Shown here one piece after another: positions 37,575 through 46,932 of a stretch of DNA of 64,000 nt. A program made the translations under genes and the position numbers. The notes under the pieces were generated by a model. That model did not search any database. It was not told the DNA's origin and saw only the letters and a program-made list of their open reading frames with translations. Source of the stretch: Massilia sp. Root133 (lineage in GTDB: Bacteria > Pseudomonadota > Gammaproteobacteria > Burkholderiales > Burkholderiaceae_D). Within the stretch, counting starts at the first letter, position 1, and each line of letters starts with the position of its first letter. The DNA is taken from positions 27,072 through 91,071 of the forward strand of contig NZ_LMEW01000015.1 in NCBI RefSeq assembly GCF_001426525.1, written 5' to 3'.

Positions 37575-37844
37575 ATGAACAAACGACAAGCCCTGATCGC
37601 TGCCGCGCTCGCGAGCGTCTGCGCCACCCAGGCCACGGCCGGCGGCCAGATGGATGCGCAATCCGGCAACGAAGAAAAATGCTACGGCGTCGCCAAGGCC
37701 GGCCAGAACGACTGCGGCACCGCCACCCACGGCTGCGCCGGCATGGCGACGGCCGACAAGGACCCGGGCGAATGGAAATTCGTCCCGAAGGGCACCTGCG
37801 AAAAAGACGGCGGCAAACTGAATCCGCCGAAACAGGGTAAATAA
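37575..37844 (+). CDS. Bufferin-1 type precursor peptide (DUF2282, BufA-like)
   Basis: An 89-residue DUF2282 protein. A Sec-type signal peptide (1-22, ending QATA) precedes a core with four cysteines, C36, C47, C54 and C75, in the family pattern [14 protein letters not shown]...HGCAG...VPKGTCEK. Bufferins are periplasmic RiPPs whose central cysteines are modified by an MNIO enzyme and which bind copper; that is family knowledge. Here the modifying enzyme gene follows after 8 bp. GGAG lies about 7 bp before the ATG. TAGAAT at 37531-37536 is a possible -10, but no convincing -35 was found. An extra Cys (C16) lies in the signal peptide. Confidence 0.9.
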   Translation: MNKRQALIAAALASVCATQATAGGQMDAQSGNEEKCYGVAKAGQNDCGTATHGCAGMATADKDPGEWKFVPKGTCEKDGGKLNPPKQGK

Positions 37845-37852
37845 GCCTCACC

Positions 37853-39484
37853 ATGGCCGCCGCCCGCCGTGCCGGCCTTGGCCTGCGCGCGCCGCATTAC
37901 CGCGATTTCCTCGAACGCCGGCCCGACGTTGGCTGGGTCGAGGTCCACACGGAAAACTTTCTCGCACGCGCCGGCCACGACTGGCGCGTGCTGTCCGCGG
38001 TGCGCCGCGACTATCCGGTCAGCCTGCACGGCGTGGGCCTCGGCCTCGGGTCCGTGCACGGCTTTTCCGATGACCACCTGGCCCGCGTGGCCGCCCTCGT
38101 GCGTACACTCCAGCCGGTGCTCGTCTCCGAACACTTGTCCTGGGGCGCGCTGCGCGACCGCCAGCTGAACGACCTGCTGCCCCTGCGGCTGGACCGTGAG
38201 GCGCTCGACCTCGTCGCCGCGCGCGTCGCGCGCGTGCAGGAGGTGCTGGGACGGCGCATCCTCGTCGAAAACGTCTCCACCTACGTGCGCTTCGCGGGCG
38301 ACGCGATGAGCGAGGCGGACTTCCTCGCCGAACTCGCGCGCCGCACGGGCTGCGGCGTGCTGCTGGACGTGAACAACCTGTACGTCAACGAGCGCAATCA
38401 CGGCGAGGATGCGCATGCCGCCATCGCCGCGCTGCCGGCCGGCTGCGTGGGCGAGATCCACCTGGGCGGCCATCTCGTCACGGACGATGGCCTCATCGAC
38501 CACCACGGCGCCCGCGTCGCGCCGCCCGTGTGGGACCTGTACCGCGCGGCGCTGGCCCGCTTCGGCGCCGTGCCCACGCTCGTCGAATGGGACACGGACC
38601 TGCCGCCGCTCGACGTGCTGCTCGACGAGGTGGCGCAGGCGGATGCGATTGCCGCGACGGCGGGGCGGGGCGTCGTCGCCGACAGCGCCGTCGCGCCTGT
38701 CGACCCGGCACCGGCCGCCGGCCTGGACGCCCTCCAGCAAACCTTCGGCGCGGCGCTGTTCGACAGCACGCACGACGCCGCATTAGCTCCGCTGCTGAAA
38801 GGCGATCCGCGCCGCGTCGGCATCTACCGGGGCAACCTGCACGCGCACTGGGCGCGCGCGCTGGCGTCGGCGTACCCCGTGCTGCGCCAGCTCGTGGGCG
38901 AGGAATTCTTCGACGCGCTCGCGCGGGTCTACGGCCAGGCGCATCCGGCGCGCGATCCGGACCTCAATCGTTTCGGCGCCGCGCTGCCCGACTTCCTCGC
39001 CGGTTTTACGCCGGCGGCCGATCATCCCTACCTGCCCGATGTCGCGCGCCTCGAATGGTGCGTGCACGAGGCGTGGTACGCGCCCAATGCGGATGCGGCT
39101 CCCGCGAGCCTCGCCGGCCTCGCGCCGGATGCCTTCGAGGCGGCGCGCGCCGTGCTGCATCCGGCGCTGCGCCTGCATGCGTCGCCGTGGGCCACCGTGG
39201 CGCTGTGGCGCGCGCACCAGGCGGACGGTCCGGACTTTCCGGATGAATTGCAGACGGCCACGCACGCGCTGGTGCTGCGGCCCCGGCTCGACGTGGAAGT
39301 GGAAGCCATCGGCGCGGCGGAACATGCGGCGCTGGCGTGCCTGGCGCACGGCGACACCTTCGGCGCGGCGCTCGATGCGGCATTCGATGCGGACGAGGAC
39401 TTCGACGTGGCCGTGCACCTGCGGCGCTGGCTCGATCGGGGAATGGTGGCGGGAATCAAAAACGGGGCAAACGCGGCGCCGTAG
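37853..39484 (+). CDS. Fused MNIO (DUF692, BufB) and DUF2063 (BufC) protein
   Basis: 543 residues combining two proteins that are usually separate. Residues 1-270 form the DUF692/MNIO TIM-barrel, with the expected polar residues H59, H94, E139 ([10 protein letters not shown]), D172 ([11 protein letters not shown]), H203/H207 (EIHLGGH) and E245 (LVEWD), likely ligands of the multinuclear iron site. A linker of about 20 residues ([11 protein letters not shown]) leads to DUF2063 (about 291-480; FGAALFD...[18 protein letters not shown]), the partner that presents the precursor. The fused protein probably modifies cysteines of the adjacent DUF2282 peptide in the cytoplasm before export. No BufD (DoxX-like) gene follows. 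Confidence 0.9.
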   Translation: MAAARRAGLGLRAPHYRDFLERRPDVGWVEVHTENFLARAGHDWRVLSAVRRDYPVSLHGVGLGLGSVHGFSDDHLARVAALVRTLQPVLVSEHLSWGALRDRQLNDLLPLRLDREALDLVAARVARVQEVLGRRILVENVSTYVRFAGDAMSEADFLAELARRTGCGVLLDVNNLYVNERNHGEDAHAAIAALPAGCVGEIHLGGHLVTDDGLIDHHGARVAPPVWDLYRAALARFGAVPTLVEWDTDLPPLDVLLDEVAQADAIAATAGRGVVADSAVAPVDPAPAAGLDALQQTFGAALFDSTHDAALAPLLKGDPRRVGIYRGNLHAHWARALASAYPVLRQLVGEEFFDALARVYGQAHPARDPDLNRFGAALPDFLAGFTPAADHPYLPDVARLEWCVHEAWYAPNADAAPASLAGLAPDAFEAARAVLHPALRLHASPWATVALWRAHQADGPDFPDELQTATHALVLRPRLDVEVEAIGAAEHAALACLAHGDTFGAALDAAFDADEDFDVAVHLRRWLDRGMVAGIKNGANAAP

Positions 39485-39501
39485 ACGGTGGCGCCGCGCG
39501 G

Positions 39502-39789
39502 TCAGTGGTAGAAGGCGCGCAGGATGCGTTCTTCTCCGGTCTTGTCGTGGTGCAGCTCGTTGGCCGCACGCGTCGCTTCCATCATCCTGTTCAACTGGTC
39601 CTCTTCGAAGCGGGCCAGTTCCTCATTGGCGGCATTGAGCGCGACGGCCAGCTTGGCGCGGGCGTTCTGGTACACGACACCGGTGTAGTGATCGGTATTC
39701 TTGAGCAGTTCTTCCGCGTTTTCGATGACGAGACGCAGGTCGCCGATCAAGCGCTGCTGCGTCATGGAGCTTGATTCTGGGGTTTCCAT
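39502..39789 (-). CDS. DUF883/ElaB-like protein without membrane anchor
   Basis: 95 residues, helical throughout, opening METPESSSMTQQRLIGDLRLVIENAEELLKNTDHYTG. The first 75 residues resemble the ElaB/YqjD/DUF883 stress-associated family. That family usually ends in a membrane helix (often ribosome-anchoring), but here the end is hydrophilic (ELHHDKTGEERILRAFYH). AAGG precedes the ATG at 39789. It is convergent with the bufferin operon. Confidence 0.6.
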   Translation of the reverse strand: METPESSSMTQQRLIGDLRLVIENAEELLKNTDHYTGVVYQNARAKLAVALNAANEELARFEEDQLNRMMEATRAANELHHDKTGEERILRAFYH

Positions 39790-39925
39790 CTTCCTCACCT
39801 TTGGGCCGAATGTTACGACTTCAATATAGAGAAGGGGGACTGCCCAAGTTTGTCAGCGCGCAAACGTCAACCCTACCGTCGGGGACGGCTCGCGCGGTGC
39901 GACCGCGGGGTGCGCCGGGTGCGCC

Positions 39926-40138
39926 TCAGCGCACTTGAATACGAATATCGCCCAGCGTTACGACCTGGCCCGCGCGGATCTTGGCCGTCTTGCGCAGTTC
40001 CTTCTTTCCATCGACCGACACGTCGCCGCTCGCCACCACGTGCTTGCCGGCGCCGCCGCTGTCCACCACGCCGACCAGTTTCAACAGCTGGTTCAGTTCG
40101 ATGAACTCCGAAGTCAGTTCAAAAGTTGTTGTTTGCAT
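39926..40138 (-). CDS. S4 domain RNA-binding protein (YbcJ-like)
   Basis: A 70-residue stand-alone S4-like domain: FIELNQLLKLVGVVDSGGAGKHVVASGDVSVDGKKELRKTAKIRAGQVV. The pattern (L..LK..G...SG..A...I..G.V.V.G....R...K...G) matches the YbcJ/RQC-like small S4 proteins that bind structured RNA. It is a single gene on the minus strand downstream of fumC. Confidence 0.9.
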   Translation of the reverse strand: MQTTTFELTSEFIELNQLLKLVGVVDSGGAGKHVVASGDVSVDGKKELRKTAKIRAGQVVTLGDIRIQVR

Positions 40139-40255
40139 TTTATCCTCTGTTAAAAATGGGCGTCGTACTGTTGTGTTCGTTTAGACAATACTTTTCAAAA
40201 AAACAACGTCGCCTCCACGCGAGCGGGGCGACGTCATGTATCCGATGCGGTACCG

Positions 40256-41650
40256 TCAGGCCGGGCTGGGCCGCGTCATCTCGATCGGCACGATCCACTG
40301 GTCGAACTGCGTCTCGTCGACGAAGCCCGATTGCAGGGCTGCCTGGCGCAAGGTCAGGCCGTTGTGCTGGGCCGTCTTGGCGATTTGCGCGGCGCGATCA
40401 TACCCGATATGCGGGGCCAGCGCGGTCACCAGCATCAGCGACTGCTCCATCAATTCGCCGATGCGCTTGCGATTCGGCTCGATGCCCTGCGCGCAATGTT
40501 CGTCGAACGAGCGCATGCCGTCCGCCAGCAGGCGCGCGCTCTGCAGGAAGTTATGGGCGATCATCGGCTTGAACACGTTCAGTTCGAAGTTGCCCTGCGC
40601 GCCGCCGACCGTGATCGCGACGTCGTTGCCGAACACCTGGCAACACAGCATTGTCAGCGCCTCGCACTGGGTCGGGTTCACCTTGCCCGGCATGATCGAG
40701 CTGCCCGGCTCGTTTTCCGGGATCGTGATCTCGCCCAGGCCGGAGCGGGGGCCGGACGCCATCCAGCGCACGTCGTTGGCGATCTTCATCAGGGCCGTGC
40801 CCAGCGTCTTGAACGCGCCGTGCGCCAGCACCATCGCGTCATGGCCGGCCAGCGCCATGAACTTGTTCGGCGCCGACTTGAATTGCAGGCCGGTGCGCGA
40901 CGCGATCTCGGCCGCGATGCGGTTGGCGAATTCCGGATGCGCGTTCAGGCCCGTGCCCACCGCGGTGCCGCCGGCGGCCAGCAGCAGCAGGCCGGGCAAC
41001 GTGTTCTTGATCGCGAGCTCGGCGAATTCGAGTTGCGCCACGTAGCCGGAGAATTCCTGGCCCAGGGTGAGCGGCGTCGCATCCTGCAGGTGCGTGCGGC
41101 CGATCTTGACGATGTCGGCGAAGTCGCGCGACTTCACTTCCAGCGTGCCGCGCAGCTTTGCCAGCGCCGGCAGCACGTCCTTGGCGACGGCCAGCGCGGC
41201 CGCCACGTGCATCGCGGTGGGAAACATGTCGTTCGACGATTGGCCCATGTTGACGTGGTCGTTCGGATGCAGCAGGCGCGCCTCGCCCCGCTCGCCACCC
41301 AGCAGTTCCGAGGCGCGGTTCGCGAGCACCTCGTTCATGTTCATGTTGCTCTGGGTGCCGGAGCCGGTCTGCCACACGGACAGCGGGAATTCGGACGGAT
41401 GACGGCCTTCCAGCACTTCGTCGGCCGCGCGGATGATCGCATCGGCCTTGTCTTGCGGGAGCTTGCCGAGCGAGCGGTTGACGGCGGCGGCCGCGCGCTT
41501 CACCTGCGCCAACGCGGCGACCAGTTCCGGCGCCATCTTCTCGCTCGAAATGTGGAAGTGGTGCAGCGAACGCTGGGTCTGCGCACCCCACAGCTGATCG
41601 TTCGGTACGTCGATCGGGCCGAAGCTGTCCTTCTCAATCCGGTTTTCCAT
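40256..41650 (-). CDS. fumC: Class II fumarate hydratase
   Basis: A 464-residue iron-independent fumarase that interconverts fumarate and malate in the TCA cycle. It opens [29 protein letters not shown]. Conserved parts are [50 protein letters not shown] and the superfamily signature [13 protein letters not shown] near residue 320. AGGA lies about 7 bp before the ATG at 41650; a much longer open frame upstream is not coding. It is a single-gene unit, divergent from the FimV-like gene. Confidence 0.97.
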   Translation of the reverse strand: MENRIEKDSFGPIDVPNDQLWGAQTQRSLHHFHISSEKMAPELVAALAQVKRAAAAVNRSLGKLPQDKADAIIRAADEVLEGRHPSEFPLSVWQTGSGTQSNMNMNEVLANRASELLGGERGEARLLHPNDHVNMGQSSNDMFPTAMHVAAALAVAKDVLPALAKLRGTLEVKSRDFADIVKIGRTHLQDATPLTLGQEFSGYVAQLEFAELAIKNTLPGLLLLAAGGTAVGTGLNAHPEFANRIAAEIASRTGLQFKSAPNKFMALAGHDAMVLAHGAFKTLGTALMKIANDVRWMASGPRSGLGEITIPENEPGSSIMPGKVNPTQCEALTMLCCQVFGNDVAITVGGAQGNFELNVFKPMIAHNFLQSARLLADGMRSFDEHCAQGIEPNRKRIGELMEQSLMLVTALAPHIGYDRAAQIAKTAQHNGLTLRQAALQSGFVDETQFDQWIVPIEMTRPSPA

Positions 41651-41736
41651 GGATGCATCCTGTTGGTTTGACAATGGAATTAAAGAGTGTACCGCAACGG
41701 CCGTTAACCACGTTGAAGCCCCATTTTTCCCACGCC

Positions 41737-42813
41737 ATGGCCCGCCGCACCCGCCTTTTATTCTCCAGCCTTGCCCTTGCCGCGTTCGCATCCGCCCACG
41801 CGGCCGAGCTGGGCGACCCGCGCGTGTCGTCGCACATCGGCCAGCCGCTCGTGGCCGACGTCGAGCTGACGATGCTCGACGATGCCGCCGCGCCCGTGCA
41901 GGTGCGCGTGGCCAGTCCGGAGGTCTACAACGGCGCGGGCATCGCCGTGCCGCCCCTGCTGTCCAGCCTGAATTTGTCGGTGATGCGGCGCGACGGCCGC
42001 CAGTTCCTGCACGTGACGTCGCTGCGTCCCGTCGACGCGGACCACGTGCACTTGTACCTGGAGCTCGTCGACAAGGGCCAGCGTGCCGTGCGCCTGGCCA
42101 CGCTGTGGCTGACGCCGGATCCGAATCCCGCGCCGCCGCCCGCGCCCGTGCGCGTGGCGGCACCTGTGCCGGCGCAGGTGCCTCCGGCCAACCCCGACGC
42201 GGTATTGCTCGCGCAGGTGGAACGGGCCCGCGTGGCGCATGCGGCGCCGGTGGTCCGGCGCGAAGCCGCAAAACCGCCAACGCCGCCGCCCAGGCCGGTG
42301 GTGCGCCGTCCGCCGCCGGCGCCCATCGCCAGGCCGGCGACCCCGCCGCCCGCCTGTGCGCCCCGGGCCGAGGAAGTGCAGGCCTGCGCGGCCCTCGGCG
42401 CGAAGAACGACGAATTGCGTTCCCGCCTCGGCCAGGTCGAGGACCGGATGAAGAAGCTGCAGGTGTCGCTGGCCGCGCCGGCCGTGTCGCACGAGGCGCC
42501 AAAGCCCGAGACCATGCCGGAGAACAAGCCGGCGCCGCCGAAGGAGGCCGAGGCCAACCCGGAGCCGCCGAAGGAAGCCGAGGCGAAGCCGGCGCCGCCT
42601 CCGCCGAAGCCCGCCGGGCCACGCCCGATCTCGTCGATCAAGCCGCTCGTGCCGCACAAGCCGAAGGCGCCGGCGCCGGACGAAAGCTTGCCCTGGGGCT
42701 GGATCGGCGCCGCCATCGGCGTGCTGGTGCTGGGTGGCGCGGGGGCATATGCCGTCCGTCGCCGCAAGGCGCCGCCGGCGGCAGGCGAGGCCGCCGAGCC
42801 GACGCTGGAATAG
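41737..42813 (+). CDS. FimV-like N-terminal domain membrane protein
   Basis: A 358-residue envelope protein. A signal peptide ([22 protein letters not shown]) is followed by a FimV/HubP N-terminal domain: [26 protein letters not shown], then [20 protein letters not shown] long Pro/Ala/Lys/Glu-rich segment with a short coiled coil ([24 protein letters not shown]) leads to one C-terminal membrane helix ([21 protein letters not shown]). Full FimV is over 900 residues with a cytoplasmic TPR; this protein lacks that part. FimV proteins organise the cell pole and type IV pili, so a reduced polar role is inferred. Confidence 0.8.
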   Translation: MARRTRLLFSSLALAAFASAHAAELGDPRVSSHIGQPLVADVELTMLDDAAAPVQVRVASPEVYNGAGIAVPPLLSSLNLSVMRRDGRQFLHVTSLRPVDADHVHLYLELVDKGQRAVRLATLWLTPDPNPAPPPAPVRVAAPVPAQVPPANPDAVLLAQVERARVAHAAPVVRREAAKPPTPPPRPVVRRPPPAPIARPATPPPACAPRAEEVQACAALGAKNDELRSRLGQVEDRMKKLQVSLAAPAVSHEAPKPETMPENKPAPPKEAEANPEPPKEAEAKPAPPPPKPAGPRPISSIKPLVPHKPKAPAPDESLPWGWIGAAIGVLVLGGAGAYAVRRRKAPPAAGEAAEPTLE

Positions 42814-42861
42814 CGTTCAAAATCTTCCTGCGAGTCGTCTACACAAGTGCTGATTTTGCGT

Positions 42862-42867
42862 TATACT
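42862..42867 (+). promoter_or_regulatory. TATACT -10 box of the candidate RNA
   Basis: A strong -10 hexamer in the 355-bp gap between the FimV-like gene and hxlR. No consensus -35 lies at 16-18 bp. Confidence 0.45.
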
Positions 42868-42874
42868 CAATCCC

Positions 42875-43096
42875 GAAGTACACGGATCAGGGTCCGCCGC
42901 AGCCACCACCGATAGCGTGGCGCGGGGTCGGACGGTCGCTGAGGAAGCGCCTGATGCCGGAAGCGGTTCGCTGCCAACAGTGGCAGACGGACGCCGGAGG
43001 CAACCGGCAAGAGGCGACGCCAGGGGATGCCTGGTAGTCGCGCTCCCCATTCCAGAGAGCCGCGCAGATGACCCACGTCGCTGCGCGGTTTTTGTT
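42875..43096 (+). ncRNA. Candidate structured noncoding RNA of about 220 nt
   Basis: This is the only content of the gap 42814-43168. After a TATACT box the sequence folds on paper into consecutive hairpins: GTCCG..GCCAC/GTGGC..CGGAC (42892-42933), CGCT/AGCG, GCCA/TGGC, GCCGG/CCGGC, and GCGAC..CAGG/CCTG..GTCGC. It ends in a strong terminator. No credible open frame is present. I could not match it to 6S, SRP, RNase P, tmRNA or a known riboswitch. It could also be a long leader of hxlR with a premature terminator. Confidence 0.5.
43060..43096 (+). terminator. Rho-independent terminator of the candidate RNA
   Basis: CCGCGCAG (43060-43067) pairs perfectly with CTGCGCGG (43081-43088), with an inner GAC/GTC, then TTTTTGTTT. 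Confidence 0.9.
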
Positions 43097-43168
43097 TGCG
43101 CGGCGCGCGTTGGCCTCCCGCTCGGGTTATCGCTACCATAGGGGCAGATCATCGATCGAGGAGGGGAC

Positions 43169-43564
43169 ATGAACGAGCTTGTGCGCGCGGACTTATTCTC
43201 CGAATACTGCCCGTCGCGTGAAGTGCTGAAACATGTGACGAGCCGCTGGGGCGTGCTGCTGCTCGTCGCGTTGATGGATGGCACGCACCGCTTCGGCGAA
43301 CTGCGCCGCAAGGTGGGCGGCATCAGCGAAAAAATGCTGGCCCAGACGCTGTATTGGCTCGAGCAGGACGGGTTCGTGCAGCGCATCGCCCATCCCGTCG
43401 TCCCGCCTCACGTGGAATACCGGCTGACGCCACTCGGCGAGCAGATCGGGCACAAGCTCGGCGACCTCGCCGCATGGATCGAAGGGAACATGGATGGCAT
43501 CCTGGCCGCGCAGAAAGCAAAAAGCCCCTTGGACGGCAAGTCGAAGGGGCTTCAGGCGGAGTAG
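43169..43564 (+). CDS. HxlR family transcriptional regulator
   Basis: A 131-residue winged-helix regulator. The HxlR core is CPSREVLKHVTSRWGVLLLVALMDGTHRFGELRRKVGGISEKMLAQTLYWLEQDGFVQR (residues about 14-75; its single N-terminal Cys may sense oxidants or aldehydes), followed by HVEYRLTPLGEQI. GAGGAGG precedes the ATG. The last ~18 codons (AQKAKSPLDGKSKGLQAE) coincide with a hairpin that serves as terminator for the opposite-strand fliT. Target genes are unknown. Confidence 0.93.
   Translation: MNELVRADLFSEYCPSREVLKHVTSRWGVLLLVALMDGTHRFGELRRKVGGISEKMLAQTLYWLEQDGFVQRIAHPVVPPHVEYRLTPLGEQIGHKLGDLAAWIEGNMDGILAAQKAKSPLDGKSKGLQAE
43518..43551 (-). terminator. fliT terminator inside the hxlR 3' end
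   Basis: On the minus strand AGCCCCTT pairs with AAGGGGCT over a 13-nt loop and is followed by TTTTGC. The hairpin lies within the last codons of hxlR. Confidence 0.75.
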
Positions 43565-43570
43565 GGCGGA

Positions 43571-43855
43571 TCAGTGGGCCGGGCTCAGTGCGCGGTCCAG
43601 CTGGCCCATCCACGGCTCGGTAATGTCGCGCACGGCGCGGTCGTTGGCCATGATCTGCTTGAGCAGGTCGACCTTGCGCTTGCGGGCGGCGCCTTCCAGC
43701 GGCGGGACGCCGCTCTTTGCCGCGCTCGACTGCAGGGCGCACTGCGTTTCCAGGCGCGCCAGGCCGTCCCAATCCCCTTCGCGCGCAGCGACAGCCATGC
43801 GGCTGCTGAGGGCGGCGATGTTTTCATACATTGCGAGGACTTCGTTGGACGTCAT
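43571..43855 (-). CDS. fliT: Flagellar protein FliT-like chaperone
   Basis: 94 residues of helical character, opening MTSNEVLAMYENIAALSSRMAVAAREGDWDGLARLETQCALQ. This matches the FliT family (export chaperone for the filament cap FliD and modulator of FlhDC). The A..GDWD.L..LE pattern is characteristic. It is separated by more than 40 kb from the flagellin gene and has no flagellar neighbours here. The ATG at 43855 is preferred to an upstream one at 43879. Confidence 0.75.
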   Translation of the reverse strand: MTSNEVLAMYENIAALSSRMAVAAREGDWDGLARLETQCALQSSAAKSGVPPLEGAARKRKVDLLKQIMANDRAVRDITEPWMGQLDRALSPAH

Positions 43856-43979
43856 GACTGCGCTCCACCATTGAGGCAAACTCCGGCCGGATTGCCGGTT
43901 GTCTGCCTTTTACGGCAGCGTTTTGGAGAACTTTAGGGTTGTCGAAAGATTTTTTTGAAATTTTTTTAGGAGAGGCACC

Positions 43980-46058
43980 ATGAACATCAGCTGGACTCCG
44001 ATCAGGACCGCCATCGTCCTCGCGATGTGCGGTACCGCGCTCGTTACCACGGGCGCGGCGGCATCCGGGCAGACCCCGCCCGCGGCCAAGGAGGACGTCA
44101 ACGCGGCCGGGACCGCCCAGGCCGCTTTGCGGCCGGGCGACGATTTCTTTGCCTGGGCCAACAAGGACTGGCTTGCCAAAACGACCATTCCCGAGGACCG
44201 CAGCCGCTGGGGCGCGATGGACAACCTGGCGGAAGACACGAACCAGCGCATCGTCAAGCTGATCGAAGGCGTCGACTCCAACAAGAAAGCGGGACCGGAA
44301 GCGCGCAAGGTCGCCGGTTACTACAACGCCTACATGGACGAATCCGCGATCGAGGCGCGCGGCATCGCGCCGCTGAAGCCGCTGCTGGCGCAGATCGGCG
44401 CCATCAAGGACAAGGCGGGCCTCGTGCGCGCGCTGGGCGCGTCCGTGCGCGCGGACGTCGACCCGCTGAACAATACGCATTTTGCGACCGAGAACATCTT
44501 CGGCGTCTGGATCTCGCCCGGCCTGCACGATCCGGCCCACAACTGGCCGTACCTGCTGCAGGGCGGCCTGGGCATGCCGGACCGCGCGTATTATCTGGAC
44601 AACAACGAACGGATGGCCGGCCTGCGCACGCAGTACCAGAAACACATCGCGGCAATGCTCAAGCTCGCCGGCTACGCCGCTACGGATGAGGACGCCGACG
44701 CCCGCGCCGCGAAAATCTTCGCGCTCGAAGTCGACATCGCCAACACCCACGGCACCCGCGCCGACTCGGCCGACGTGCTGAAGGCCGACAACACGTGGAC
44801 CCGCAAGGACTTCGCCGCCAACGCGCCGGGCCTCGACTGGGATGCGTTCTTCAAGGCCGCGCGGCTGGGCGACCAGGACAAGTTCATCGTCTGGCATCCG
44901 TCCGCCGTGAAAGGCGAGGCGGCGCTGGTCGACAAGATCGACCTCGCGACGTGGAAGGATTATCTCGCCTTCCACACCATCAACCGCATGGCCAGCGTGC
45001 TGCCGAAGGCCTTCGTGGACCAGCGCTTCGCGTTCTACGGCAAGGCGCTGTCCGGCACGCCGCAGCAATCGATGCGCTGGAAGCGGGCGCTGGGCGCGAC
45101 GAACGAGGCGATGGATGAGGCGGTCGGCAAACTGTACGTCGCGAAATATTTCCCGGCGGAGAACAAGGCGCAGCTGCAGAAAATGGTCGCGAACATCGTG
45201 GCGGCTTTCGGCAAGCGCGTCGACAAGCTCGACTGGATGGCGCCCGCCACCCGCGCCCAGGCGAAGGAAAAACTCAAGACCTTGTACGTGGGCGTCGGCT
45301 ATCCGGACCAGTGGAAATCGTATGCCGGCCTGAAAGTCGATGCCAAGGATGCGTTCGGCAACGCGCTGCGGGCCGAGGCGTTCCACACGGACCAGGAATT
45401 CGCGAAGCTGCATGCGAAGCCGGACCGCACGGACTGGTCGATGCCGCCGCAGCTCGTCAATGCCGTCAACCTGCCGCTGCAGAACGCGCTGAACTTCCCG
45501 GCCGCGATCCTGCAGCCGCCGTTCTTCGACCCGAAGGCGCCGGATGCCGTCAACTACGGCGCGATCGGCGCCATCATCGGCCACGAGATCAGCCACAGTT
45601 TCGACGACCAGGGTTCGCAGTTCGATGCCCAGGGCCGCCTGCGCGACTGGTGGACGAAGGCGGACATGGAGCACTTCAAGGCCGCGTCCCGGAAACTCGT
45701 CGAGCAGTACAACGCCTATAAACCGTACCCGGACCTCGCCGTCAACGGCCAGCTGACCCTGTCCGAAAACCTCGCCGACCTGGCGGGCCTGGAAGCGTCG
45801 TATGATGCCTATCGCGCCGCCGCCGGCAAGAACGCGTCGGCGGAGAGCGACCGCCAGTTCTTCACGGGCTATGCGCAGAGCTGGCGCACGAAGGCGCGCG
45901 AGGCGGCCGAGCGGCGCGGTATCCTGACGGACGGCCACGCCCCGCCGCAATACCGCACGGCCACCGTGCGCAACCTGGACGCCTGGTACGAGGCGTTCGA
46001 CGTGCAGCCGGGACAGGCGCTGTACCTGCCGCCGGAGCAGCGCGTACGCGTCTGGTAA
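43980..46058 (+). CDS. M13 family metallopeptidase (neprilysin-like), secreted
   Basis: A 692-residue zinc endopeptidase. A signal peptide (1 to about 30, ending GAAA) is followed by the M13 N-terminal domain (LRPGDDFFAWANKDWLAKTTIPEDRS), then the catalytic domain with NALNFPAAILQPPFFD, the zinc motif IIGHEISHSFDDQG near residue 535, and SENLADLAGLEA near 593 (third zinc ligand). The C-terminus is VRVW. It probably degrades peptides in the periplasm or medium. GGAG lies 7 bp before the ATG. A single-gene unit. Confidence 0.95.
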   Translation: MNISWTPIRTAIVLAMCGTALVTTGAAASGQTPPAAKEDVNAAGTAQAALRPGDDFFAWANKDWLAKTTIPEDRSRWGAMDNLAEDTNQRIVKLIEGVDSNKKAGPEARKVAGYYNAYMDESAIEARGIAPLKPLLAQIGAIKDKAGLVRALGASVRADVDPLNNTHFATENIFGVWISPGLHDPAHNWPYLLQGGLGMPDRAYYLDNNERMAGLRTQYQKHIAAMLKLAGYAATDEDADARAAKIFALEVDIANTHGTRADSADVLKADNTWTRKDFAANAPGLDWDAFFKAARLGDQDKFIVWHPSAVKGEAALVDKIDLATWKDYLAFHTINRMASVLPKAFVDQRFAFYGKALSGTPQQSMRWKRALGATNEAMDEAVGKLYVAKYFPAENKAQLQKMVANIVAAFGKRVDKLDWMAPATRAQAKEKLKTLYVGVGYPDQWKSYAGLKVDAKDAFGNALRAEAFHTDQEFAKLHAKPDRTDWSMPPQLVNAVNLPLQNALNFPAAILQPPFFDPKAPDAVNYGAIGAIIGHEISHSFDDQGSQFDAQGRLRDWWTKADMEHFKAASRKLVEQYNAYKPYPDLAVNGQLTLSENLADLAGLEASYDAYRAAAGKNASAESDRQFFTGYAQSWRTKAREAAERRGILTDGHAPPQYRTATVRNLDAWYEAFDVQPGQALYLPPEQRVRVW

Positions 46059-46096
46059 GCAGCATTTTATGTCTAGCGGGTAAGCTGCGCCGGCCG

Positions 46097-46133
46097 GAAA
46101 GAGGCCCGGACTAGAATGGTTCGGACCTCTTTC
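46097..46133. terminator. Hairpin between M13 and methyltransferase genes
   Basis: GAAAGAGG pairs with CCTCTTTC, with inner CCG/CGG, around a loop holding TAGAAT. There is no long T-run. It may be a terminator or an operator for the next gene. Confidence 0.45.
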
Positions 46134-46149
46134 AGCGTGGTTATTGCTT

Positions 46150-46830
46150 ATGAAACAGCACTATCTTGATGTCGACCGGCGCATCATCCACCACTTTGCA
46201 CACATGATCGAAGACGACGACTACGAAGACATCACGCGGCGCACGCTGCACCATTACGACGACAACGCGCGCCGGTTCTTCGCCGGCACGATCGACCACG
46301 ACGTCAGCCAGAACATCGAGGCGCTGCTGAGCGCGATCGAGGCGCCGGCCCCTTACACCATTCTCGACTTCGGCTGCGGCCCGGGGCGCGACCTCAGGAC
46401 GTTCACGGCGCTGGGCCACCATGCCATCGGCCTGGACGGCAGTGAACAATTCGTCGAGATGGCGCGGGCGTACAGCGGCTGCGAGGTATGGCACCAGAAC
46501 TTTATCGACCTGCACCTGCCGGCAGCGGCGTTCGACGGCATCTTCGCCAACGCCTCGCTGTTCCACGTGCCGCGCGAGCTGCTGCCCAACGTGTTGATGG
46601 CATTGTGCGCGGCGTTGAAGCCGGGCGGCGTACTGTTCAGCTCGAATCCACGCGGCCATAACGAAGAAGGGTGGAACGGGCCGCGCTACGGCTGCTTCCA
46701 CGACTACGCCGCCTGGGAGCGCTACGTGGTTGATGCCGGCTTCGTGCCGCTGCGCCACTATTACCGTCCGGAAGGATTGCCGCGCGACCAGCAGCCCTGG
46801 CTCGCGAGCGTGTGGCGCAAGGCGAGTTAA
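46150..46830 (+). CDS. Class I SAM-dependent methyltransferase
   Basis: A 226-residue Rossmann methyltransferase. Motif I is ILDFGCGPGRDLRTF near residue 75, followed by the acidic end of beta-2 (AIGLDGSEQFVEMA), FDGIFANASLFHVPRELL (motif IV) and LKPGGVLFSSNPRG (post-motif). The first ~65 residues are acidic and Tyr-rich (FAHMIEDDDYEDITRRTLHHYDD). The substrate is unknown. The start ATG is at 46150. Confidence 0.9.
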   Translation: MKQHYLDVDRRIIHHFAHMIEDDDYEDITRRTLHHYDDNARRFFAGTIDHDVSQNIEALLSAIEAPAPYTILDFGCGPGRDLRTFTALGHHAIGLDGSEQFVEMARAYSGCEVWHQNFIDLHLPAAAFDGIFANASLFHVPRELLPNVLMALCAALKPGGVLFSSNPRGHNEEGWNGPRYGCFHDYAAWERYVVDAGFVPLRHYYRPEGLPRDQQPWLASVWRKAS

Positions 46831-46932
46831 TGGTTTGTTAGTTTGCGTACAGAATGAAGGGCGCCATCCAATTATCCTGAATGCATCCCGCTTGATTCGC
46901 AAGCGGTTTTACTCATCAAGGAGGATTCCGAC

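Noticed and set aside
40256..42622. Long 5' extension of the fumarase frame (788 codons)
   Set aside because: The extra part is antisense to the FimV-like gene and Arg/Pro/Ala-rich. The ATG at 41650 has a proper ribosome-binding site and matches FumC length.
42875..43060. 6S RNA (ssrS) in the fimV-hxlR gap
   Set aside because: The length is similar and a CCGATA...GTGGCGC string recalls 6S, but the 5' and 3' ends do not pair into the long closing stem 6S requires.
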